A stretch of 8,701 nt of DNA from a bacterium. Lineage in GTDB: Bacteria; Auribacterota; UBA3054; B51-G9. The notes beneath the pieces were generated by a model, which saw only the letters and a program-made list of their open reading frames with translations, was not told the DNA's origin and did no database searches. The translations under genes were made by a program, and so were the position numbers. Numbering within the stretch: the stretch's first letter is position 1; each line of letters starts with the position of its first letter. The DNA lies in the NCBI GenBank assembly GCA_029939815.1, contig JAOZSF010000062.1:1-8701 (forward strand). Direction: 5' to 3'. Below, piece after piece: positions 1 to 6,600 of this stretch.

Positions 1-1461
1 ATTTGTGCCTACGGCAAGCGGCAGCGCGGGCGAATTCCACGAGAGCCCGCTTCTTGAAAAATTAGAGACGACGCCGTTTACAGAATTAGAGATTTGGAAA
101 TTACCTGTTGCGTATTCATTATTTGTTCCCGCAAAGGAGTAAAAAGAAAAGTCATAAGTTACAGTTACGGAAGTTGAAGTAATTGCAATTTCCGGCAAGG
201 GATAAGCGAATAATTCGTAAGCGCCTCTATCGACAATGTTTGACACGCGGCAATTACCATCGAGTTCGATAAGTTGAAAAATCCCTTGCAGATTAGTGGC
301 GCTATCGACAGAAAATGACGATTGCAGCAGACGATAATTGTCGATTGAGCGATTAACGAATTGCGGAATGTTTGTAGCGTTCCCGCCATCATCGTAAATG
401 TTTGAGACAGCCGGTTGGGTAACGGAATAAAAGAAAGAAGCGTCATCTTGAACAAGATAATTATCGCCGGCAGAGGCATTATTATAAAAAATTATGGAAT
501 TTTTGACATCGCCGCCTGAAGAGAAAAAAGCTCCGCCGCCGTTTGTCGCCGAATTATCTGCAATGGTGCAATTTTGTAAGATGCCGTTAGTGAGAATAAA
601 CGCGCCGCCGCCGTTTGACGCGACATTATCAGTAACAAGACAGCTTTGGAAGAATCCACCATTATCAAACACGACCCCGCCGCCGTTTTTTTTCGACGAA
701 TTATTTATAATTGTACATCTTTGAACATTACCATCGCCATAGATGTAAATTCCTCCCGCGTCTGCAAATGAAGTATTTCCTGTGATAATGCAATTTTCGA
801 TAGTACCGTTTTCAAAAATAAGTAATCCGCCACCACCGAAGAAAAGGTTAGTCTGGTCGCCTATATCAGTTACAGAATTTCCCGACAGAGTTGAATTCAT
901 AAGTATGGAATTTTCAACAACAATAGCTCCCCCGCCAGCTCTTTCGGCGGAATTATTAATTATTTCACAATTATCAATGATTGAGTCGTTACCTGCAAAA
1001 ACTCCGCCGCCGAATCTCGCCAAACAATCAATAATTTTAGAGTTTTTAATAACAGCGTTATTCAGAACAACTCCACCACCCGGTTCCGGTTCAGATTCAG
1101 CCGGAAAATAATAACCGTTCGAGATGGTCAATCCGTCAATAATAGTTCGCTCCCTTGTTCGGGCATAAATAATCGGATGCCAGCCGGCGCCGTAAATGAC
1201 GACTGAATCTTTTCCGTTAAGACCTTGCAGTGTAACAGCTGAATTAGTGAGTGTAATTGCCGCCGAAGTTGAATAAACGCCGTTTGAAACAAGAAGAACA
1301 TCACCGTTATCAGCGACATTAACTGCCGACTGAATATCGGTTGCGGCATTTGCCCAGTTAGTGTACGGGGAAATATTTCCACCGGCAAGAGAAATATAGC
1401 GTGTAGCGCCGAATGCGATGCAGGCGGAAAGACAAGCTGAGATAATAATTAACTTTTTCAT
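1..1461 (-). CDS. Right-handed beta-helix surface protein, choice-of-anchor Q-like motif, C-terminus off window (partial)
   Basis: Open from the ATG at 1461 to the window edge: 487 residues without a stop, so the C-terminus is missing. Residues 1-19 (MKKLIIISACLSACIAFGA) form a signal peptide. A lipobox-like LSAC ends at Cys14, so a lipoprotein is an alternative. Residues 21-63 have the pectin-lyase-like opening (TNWANAATDIQSAV, then GDVLLVSNGVY). Residues 128-331 contain eight coils of about 24 residues with N-C/S-x-I, NNSA and GGG, as in polymorphic outer-membrane/pectin-lyase folds. Residues 401-416 (DGNCR ... DRGAYE) match the choice-of-anchor Q signature (normally GNPR ... DIGAYE). Residues 424-487 start a beta-sandwich (TVTYDFSF, then GTNNEYATG). 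No catalytic residues are recognisable, so a structural or adhesin role is inferred. No Shine-Dalgarno is visible; the start is chosen from the signal peptide. The fold is well supported, the function is not. Confidence 0.9.
   Translation of the reverse strand, partial: MKKLIIISACLSACIAFGATRYISLAGGNISPYTNWANAATDIQSAVNVADNGDVLLVSNGVYSTSAAITLTNSAVTLQGLNGKDSVVIYGAGWHPIIYARTRERTIIDGLTISNGYYFPAESEPEPGGGVVLNNAVIKNSKIIDCLARFGGGVFAGNDSIIDNCEIINNSAERAGGGAIVVENSILMNSTLSGNSVTDIGDQTNLFFGGGGLLIFENGTIENCIITGNTSFADAGGIYIYGDGNVQRCTIINNSSKKNGGGVVFDNGGFFQSCLVTDNVASNGGGAFILTNGILQNCTIADNSATNGGGAFFSSGGDVKNSIIFYNNASAGDNYLVQDDASFFYSVTQPAVSNIYDDGGNATNIPQFVNRSIDNYRLLQSSFSVDSATNLQGIFQLIELDGNCRVSNIVDRGAYELFAYPLPEIAITSTSVTVTYDFSFYSFAGTNNEYATGNFQISNSVNGVVSNFSRSGLSWNSPALPLAVGTN
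469..1080 (-). repeat. Beta-helix coding repeats, about 72-75 bp period, 8 coils
   Basis: This part of the beta-helix gene encodes residues 128-331. Gly-Gly-(Gly) turns start at residues 128, 151, 176, 209, 236, 260, 284 and 308. The N-x-x-[IV] strand starts at 140, 164, 189, 223, 248, 273, 297 and 321, so most coils are 24-25 residues and one is 33-34. On the plus strand the turns appear as recurring ccgccgcc-like blocks. The repeat is conserved at protein level and degenerate at DNA level. Confidence 0.85.
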
Positions 1462-1630
1462 TTTTTATATTTTTTGTAAGGTTGGGAAATTTATTCTGAG
1501 CGCGCAAGCGCCTTGTAATAGATTTATAACCTTTTAGTTAAGTTTATAATTTTACTGTATTCCTGGATTCTATTTTCAGGTTTTAATTTTTCTTATTTTT
1601 ACGTTATTAGCCTTTTAAATCAAAAAAATA
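1462..1630 (-). promoter_or_regulatory. AT-rich intergenic leader of the beta-helix gene
   Basis: This 169-base gap is the longest non-coding stretch in the window. On the minus strand it holds two TATAAA hexamers, in AAATTATAAACTT and GGTTATAAATC, that could serve as -10 elements, but neither has a convincing -35 about 17 bases upstream. A short GC-rich patch at 1500-1511 (gcgc-gcaa-gcgc on plus) could form a 4-bp stem with a GNRA loop. It stands out against the surrounding AT-rich DNA. No Shine-Dalgarno precedes the ATG at 1461. A promoter here is plausible because the gap is much longer than the others in the cluster, but it is not demonstrated. Confidence 0.3.
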
Positions 1631-3082
1631 TTACACAAATGATAATTTTAATTTTTTCCCAAAAAATAAAATTAATATTCCCGCGAACAATAAACCAGCC
1701 GGTTCAGGTATCGCAGCACTAATTTGTGTTTCTTCAATTTCAAGGTTTCCGGTTTCCACATTTGCGTCATAACCGATTATTCTAAAAGAGAGATTATTTT
1801 TTAAATCGAAATCTGTATTTGTCCCTCCGATCATATACCATGAGCCCTGGGAAGTTAAATAAAAATTAGTGATAAAATCATTTTGCCATGCTCCATTATT
1901 AATTGAGTATTGAACATCAATACGCTTCGGCCCATTAGCATCTCTGCGCGCGCTGAAATAAAACCCGGCGCCCTGTTTTCCGGCGGTTGAAGCTGCAAAT
2001 TCAATATATTTTGATTTGTCGGATTGTCCGGTGGGGAAATTTGTCGCGGATAAAATTCCGTCACCGGGAATGTTAGAAACAACACCGGCCGCGAAAGTGA
2101 GAGTTCCGATTCCTTGAGTTGGAGAAGTGTCGTTTGGATATCCGAAATCCCAAATTACGGAATGAACAGAACTCGTAACGAAATAAAAATATTGCGCCGA
2201 CACGAGAGAAGACGCGTTAGTTTGTCCGTGGTCATTCCATGCGTAGTTTGTAACAGCGCCGTTATCGCGAATCCATCTTGCGGCGTAGAACCATTTACCG
2301 GGCATAAGCCAGAAAGAATTTGTTGCGCCGTAGCCGCCGGAGATATTTGTTTCTCCTGTAGAAAGCCATGTCCAACCGACATTATTTGACGAATGCCCAT
2401 AGCCAATTTGGGCGACACCGTTAGAATAGCTGTCGGAGAAGAATTCTTCAACCTGCCCCACAATTCCTGTAACAGCCGGAGCGGGATAGACCATAAAAGC
2501 TGTATTTGTTTCTATTGGATAATGATTAAGCGCGAAGTCATCGACAAGGAATCTTGCGCCGGAAAATTTGTAAACTTCAATGTATATTTTTTGATTTGGT
2601 CGCGGAGTCACATCAAGTTTCGGTGAAACATACTGCGTGTAAGTTAAATCAGAAACACCATTGAAAAAAGTGTCGCCATGATAAATGTTATGCCATGTAG
2701 CGCCGCTGTTATTACTGTATCTTATTTTAATGTCCGGCGGGTCAAAACCGGATTCGCGGGCGAGCCAAAAGCTGAAGTTTGATACAGTTGTTTGGCACTC
2801 GTATCTGAAATAAGTATTGGCATAAGTGGCAATCCGCCAGGCGTAAGGTGAACTTCTGTAGTTTGTGTTTTCTCGGTTAGCGTAGTTTGAAGAAAATTTA
2901 TCGTTTGCAGGAAGTGCGGTGTTGTTTGTGTAATAAGCCGGATTGTCGAAAGAAGAAAGATTTCCATACCAGTTTTCGGCGGTATCGAAATTTTCCGTGT
3001 AGTCGGCGAGAGCGAGTGTCGTTATAACGAACATAACGGACAAAACGGAAGACAGAACGGACATTTTGGATTTAATTGGCAT
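1631..3082 (-). CDS. Secreted multi-domain beta-sandwich protein with PEP-CTERM-type sorting tail
   Basis: 483 residues. Signal peptide 1-26 has basic n-region (K4, K6), hydrophobic core and ALA cleavage site before Asp27. Residues 28-188 (YTENFDTAENWYG to FLVDDFALNHY) look like a jelly-roll of the choice-of-anchor J/MAM type, with WDDF-like FLVDDF near its end. Residues 195-303 form a second aromatic-rich sandwich (IGYGHSS..VGWTWL, WFYAARWIRDNG). Residues 307-455 form a third (VIWDFGYPND, KYIEFAAST, RIDVQYSINNGAW, NLSFRIIGYDAN). The third resembles sandwich modules seen in PEP-CTERM and T9SS cargo. The C-terminus is Pro459-Glu-Pro461, a short membrane segment (463-474), then KKLK. Family knowledge predicts exosortase/archaeosortase-type processing and display. 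No enzymatic motif is seen. The ATG at 3082 is preferred over Met7 because only it supplies the basic n-region. It begins 20 bases after the upstream gene, with no clear Shine-Dalgarno. Confidence 0.9.
   Translation of the reverse strand: MPIKSKMSVLSSVLSVMFVITTLALADYTENFDTAENWYGNLSSFDNPAYYTNNTALPANDKFSSNYANRENTNYRSSPYAWRIATYANTYFRYECQTTVSNFSFWLARESGFDPPDIKIRYSNNSGATWHNIYHGDTFFNGVSDLTYTQYVSPKLDVTPRPNQKIYIEVYKFSGARFLVDDFALNHYPIETNTAFMVYPAPAVTGIVGQVEEFFSDSYSNGVAQIGYGHSSNNVGWTWLSTGETNISGGYGATNSFWLMPGKWFYAARWIRDNGAVTNYAWNDHGQTNASSLVSAQYFYFVTSSVHSVIWDFGYPNDTSPTQGIGTLTFAAGVVSNIPGDGILSATNFPTGQSDKSKYIEFAASTAGKQGAGFYFSARRDANGPKRIDVQYSINNGAWQNDFITNFYLTSQGSWYMIGGTNTDFDLKNNLSFRIIGYDANVETGNLEIEETQISAAIPEPAGLLFAGILILFFGKKLKLSFV
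1644..1673. repeat. AT-rich imperfect inverted repeat in the 3' end of the 483-residue gene
   Basis: Left arm 1644-1657 and right arm 1661-1673 pair with a single-base bulge around a CCC loop (plus strand). It covers the codons for FFGKKLKL of the sorting tail. The stem is essentially all A-T. On the minus strand a T-run (TATTTTTTTG) follows only after the stop codon, so it is not a canonical intrinsic terminator. Confidence 0.6.
3023..3070 (-). repeat. Degenerate 9-bp repeat inside the signal-peptide coding sequence
   Basis: On the minus strand there are successive 9-base units TCCAAAATG (3062-3070), TCCGTTCTG (3053-3061), TCCGTTTTG (3041-3049), TCCGTTATG (3032-3040) and TTCGTTATA (3023-3031). 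One extra codon, TCT, sits between the second and third. They encode S-x-[LM] triplets (SKM, SVL, SVL, SVM, FVI) that make up most of the hydrophobic core of the signal peptide of the 483-residue protein. Confidence 0.7.
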
Positions 3083-3102
3083 GATTCAGTATCAGTTAAT
3101 AA

Positions 3103-3585
3103 TTAACAGTTGATAAATTTAATTTTTCTGAAAAGAAAAATTAAATTTCCAATAATAAAATAGTAAATGATAAATTGAGAAGGTTCGGGTGTTGCCTGTA
3201 TTGGGGTTTCGTGCGAAGTTTCCGCCGGACCGAGTGGTGGAATATATTCTTCGATGGGAAATTCAGTTCCATCGTAAGATATAAAAACATCAATAAGTTC
3301 TCCCTCGCGCGGGGCGTAATCGGCGAATCTGTATTCATAGCCGTCATCAAGCGGGACGCGAAGAATATAATTAATATTATTTGAGATGAATCCTCCTACA
3401 AAAGTTTCCGCGCAAGTGTTTCCGTTGAATTTCCCGATAACTTTAGCGTTTGGAATTCCAGTCAAGCAAATTCCGCCGATGCCTTTAGCTTCTCCATAAT
3501 AAAAATTATTTGGCAGGGAAAGCCGCGCGAAAGACAATCTTGCCAAAATCAATAAAACAGCCGTGATAATAATTTTAGTTTTCAT
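3103..3585 (-). CDS. Small secreted protein with PEP-CTERM-type sorting tail
   Basis: 160 residues from the ATG at 3585. Signal peptide 1-20 (MKTKIIITAVLLILARLSFA) is followed by Arg21. Residues about 21-125 form one compact beta-rich domain: FYYGEAKGIGGICLTGIPNA, then CAETFVGG, NYILRVPLDDG, EGELIDVFISYDG. The pattern 'YYG ... G.P ... NY.LRVPLD.G ... GE.I.V...DG' suggests a transthyretin/carboxypeptidase-regulatory-like sandwich. The tail is Pro133-Glu-Pro135, a membrane segment (about 138-152) and RKIK, a sorting signal for surface display. Upstream in-frame ATGs at 3633 and 3672 also exist. The first overlaps a tandem repeat (protein TNRTNKSNKSNRS). The second overlaps the giant gene's stop by 29 bases. 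Both would bury the signal peptide, so 3585 is chosen. A weak AGG lies 9 bases before it. The gene follows the giant gene by 58 bases, which suggests co-transcription. The biochemical role is unknown. Confidence 0.85.
   Translation of the reverse strand: MKTKIIITAVLLILARLSFARLSLPNNFYYGEAKGIGGICLTGIPNAKVIGKFNGNTCAETFVGGFISNNINYILRVPLDDGYEYRFADYAPREGELIDVFISYDGTEFPIEEYIPPLGPAETSHETPIQATPEPSQFIIYYFIIGNLIFLFRKIKFINC
3115..3148. repeat. Perfect 15-bp inverted repeat with 4-base loop
   Basis: Arms 3115-3129 (aaatttaatttttct) and 3134-3148 (agaaaaattaaattt) are exact reverse complements around gaaa. The repeat lies within the last codons of the 160-residue gene and encodes the end of its membrane segment and its basic tail (LIFLFRKIKF). 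Only two of the 15 pairs are implied G-C contributions at most near the loop, so the stem is weak per base pair but long. No T-run follows on the minus strand before the next gene starts, so it is not a typical intrinsic terminator. Confidence 0.8.
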
Positions 3586-3630
3586 TTTTTTAGACCTATT
3601 GGACTTATTGGACTTATTAGTCCTATTAGT
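3586..3630 (-). repeat. Five 9-bp tandem repeats in the leader of the 160-residue gene
   Basis: On the minus strand the units read ACTAATAGG, ACTAATAAG, TCCAATAAG, TCCAATAGG and TCTAAAAAA, ending directly before the ATG at 3585. A small hairpin is embedded (ggact-tatt-agtcc on plus, 3610-3623). The last full AGG could serve as a weak ribosome-binding site, and the repeats supply several similar [AG]GG/AAG sites. Translating through them would give a low-complexity Thr/Ser-Asn-Lys/Arg peptide, which argues this is leader rather than coding sequence. Confidence 0.75.
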
Positions 3631-3643
3631 CATTAAATAATTC

Positions 3644-6600
3644 TTAATTTCCTGAATATGAATACGTTTCAAAGAATATTTTTATATCGGTAATGTTGTT
3701 AATAAAGTTTTCTATAGCAAAATCTCTGTCGGAATTAAATGTGCTTGCCGGAATAATCATCAACCATTTTGTGTTCCAAACGGAGCGCCCAATCAGCCGT
3801 GAAGCATAAATTGCCTCATCCTGAGTGTAATCTCCGGAATCATTGTACGCGCGGACAGTCGGGTATCTTCTGTTCGCGGCGAACTGAGTTGAGAAAGTGT
3901 CGAACAGAGGAATCCAGTCTTCGCGGGCGATGTCGTCCTGAGTAGCGGGATAAGGAACGGGTAATGCCTGGTCAAGCACTTTCCAAGTTCTGTAATAACT
4001 TCCGTCCCCGCCGGGCGAGCGGAGAGTGTCCGTGCCTACCGGGAATAGGTAAACACGCGGTTCTTCCGCGAGAGAAGTATTATCATAATTACTGAACCAT
4101 ACACCGAGGGAGCGAATTTTCGTAGCGAAATGGGTAGAGTCATAAGCGCTGTCGCCGCCGGCGAGCGGCCATCCGAAGAAATTTTTACCTTGTTCAATAG
4201 TGGTAGAAAATTCGATGACAATGCCCGGTTCAACATCATTGTGCGGGTCGAACGGTATGCAATATCTATTAAATTCCGGTATATCAAAGATATTCGAGAC
4301 GACACATTTTTGCAGAACAGTTTTCCAATGCAAGCCGGTAGAGGAATTTAAATTTGCGTCAGTTTCGGCTGAAGAATCCGGGATACATCTGAAAAGTTCT
4401 CTTCTAAACGAGAATTTGCTTGTTTCGACTTCCGGATTATTAAAACCGAGTTGCCCTTTTAAGACGAGGTCCCAATTAAGTTTCATTTTCGCGAGAGCGT
4501 CGGCTATACCGCCATCACCAGTAATGGGACCGGTTTGCGGTTCGCCGTTTTCAATGATTCCGATAAGATTTGCTTTAACGACAGTTTTAAGGAAATCCGA
4601 GCCGGCGCCGCGCGGGTCTCCCGGTTTCAAAGCAGTTTCATAGTCATAAGCTTTAGCGGCGAGATAAGCGTATTTAGCCGCGAGGTCGAATTGCGCGTCA
4701 TATTTTTGGAGAGCGTCATTTCTAAAGATTCTGAAAGCCATATCTTTATATCTGTAGTTTTGAATTTCGGCGGCGGTTTCCTGCCGGAATCTCGCGCGAT
4801 AATCCTGGACACGATATCCTTCCATAAGTTTAGCTCTGAAAGCGCCATAGCTTTGACTAACCGCCTGTTCGAGGTTATAAAGTTCTTTAAGGACAACGCC
4901 GAGTTTTTTGACTTCGCGTTCGAGCGTGGCTTTATCTTCAACGAATTCGTTTTGCAATTCATTTTCCGCATTAACGATTTCGATATGAATATCAATAAGT
5001 TCTTTAGCAAAATCCTGAGCAGTAATGAGCAGATTTTTGATGTTGGCCATCCAAAAATAAGTTGCTAGTGATGCTGCTTCCGCCTCAGTAGCGAGCATAC
5101 GCGCGAGAAAGCTTGGATCAACTCCATCAGCAAGGCCGGCAACAAGAAGATAAGGAGATCCATTTTTTGTCGCATCAGATATTCCCTGTTCAATTAGCAT
5201 GGTTGACTTTGCAGCGAAAGAAATAGTTTTTGCAACAAGAATCAGCGAGTTCATCGTAGCGACTTCTGTGTATTTATGTTTAACGGCGAGATAGACATTC
5301 GAGTTATTTCCGAGTTTTTCCAACAAGTCATTTTGAAAATAATTAATCAACTCAATTTGATTATTATATTCTTTAAGTTTAGCCGCAAATTGTCCACGCA
5401 TTTGCAGATAATCGGAATAAGCGATCTGGATTTCGCCAACGGCCGGTCGGGGGGAAGTCCACTCGTCCGGTCTAACCGCCATTTGGCTGTCAGCAAGAAT
5501 GTGATAAGTAACCGCCTGAGTATGTTTAGTGATTTTACCATCATCATCAGATGTATAGTAAACAGAATTCAAAGTAACATTTTCAGTTTCGTTATCATTA
5601 GCCGCGAGATAAGTATTATCAAGGTACATCCAGTGGAAAAGGTCGGGACCGTTATAACCGGAATTATAAGTGCCGCCCGGACCTACGTCATCGGGATATG
5701 GATAGCCGTAAAGTTCGATAAGGCGGTATTCATAATCGCGTTCTTTGTCGCGAATAGTGAGATGAAATTTATTAAGCGAATCCGCCTGCTGCCTGAGTTT
5801 TTGGGTAGTGCCTTTTGCGTAATTAAAAACTGAAGCAGCATTGTTAAGAGCTTTAACCGCCCGGTCATAAATTTGTTCGAAATGGGATTTTGAAGTCATC
5901 GGCACCCAATCAGGCCTGAAAACCTGTGAGGGGTCAATGTCAAACGGAACAACATTTCTCGCGAGGCCAAGCGGGTTTAATCCGCGGTCAGCATTATCAA
6001 CAGTATTCTGAACAGTAGAGAGTGAGCGAGCAATTGACGCTAATTCAGTTACATTAGTTCTGTCGATTTTTGCGACGCCGGTTTCGGCGGAATAAGTTGG
6101 CAGGACAGAGTTAGCAACGACCCAGTCGAAATAGGCGCCCATGCCCGCGCGTGCTGCCCATTCGCCGACGCCCCACGCGCGGTTAGTGTCGGAATCGGAA
6201 TAGCCCTGCCATTGGGCGGTTGGGCTTTCATCATAGAATTTTTTATAAGTATTTTCAACGATTTCCGCGCCTGTGCGTGCTTTAGCGGCAGCGACATCGC
6301 AGAATTTTTTCTCGTGATAGTAATCAACAAGAACAGTTGAATTACCGACATTTTCAGCATAAGTTCCGGGAATCCAATCGAAGAATTTATTATGAATAAG
6401 AATATAATAAATGTTAAGAGCCGAGAGATAATGTCCCCATGCATCACCATGTCCCATCGGATACAGAATCGCGGCGTCTTCCTCATTAATTATACCGTCC
6501 GCGTTGCCGTTTTCATCAAGGATGTTGTAATTCAAAGCGTAAGCGACTTCGCCTCCTGTAATGTCTTTTGTAAAGTTCCAGATGAGGCGGTTATAAAAGG

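Noticed and set aside
494..1111. Plus-strand frames rich in PPP, and regularly spaced ccgccgcc blocks that resemble a CRISPR array.
   Set aside because: The blocks are the reverse complement of GGG-turn codons in the beta-helix. Spacing is a multiple of three and the flanks are degenerate but encode a conserved protein motif, so there are no identical repeats with unique spacers.
1495..1520. Sigma-54 (-24/-12) promoter in GGCGCTTGCGCGCTC upstream of the beta-helix gene.
   Set aside because: The GG is not followed by GC at the required 10-base spacing, and the TGGCAC and TTGC boxes are not both present.
3086..3112. Palindromic gttaat-a-attaac between the two PEP-CTERM genes as an operator.
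   Set aside because: A 6-bp all-AT-leaning palindrome in AT-rich DNA with a 1-base centre is too weak, and it overlaps the upstream gene's stop codon.
3115..3148. Rho-independent terminator at the end of the 160-residue gene.
   Set aside because: The stem is almost entirely A-T, lies before the stop codon, and no T-run follows on the transcribed strand.
3586..3672. Longer version of the 160-residue protein starting at 3672 or 3633.
   Set aside because: It would overlap the giant gene's stop or translate a 9-bp tandem repeat, and would place a low-complexity peptide in front of a clear signal peptide at 3585.
4535..5833. Long plus-strand frames (177 residues at 4535-5068 and 185 residues at 5276-5833) opposite the giant gene.
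   Set aside because: They lie antisense to a continuous 1,685-codon frame, have no signal, domain or ribosome site, and their composition is what the reverse of a coding strand gives.
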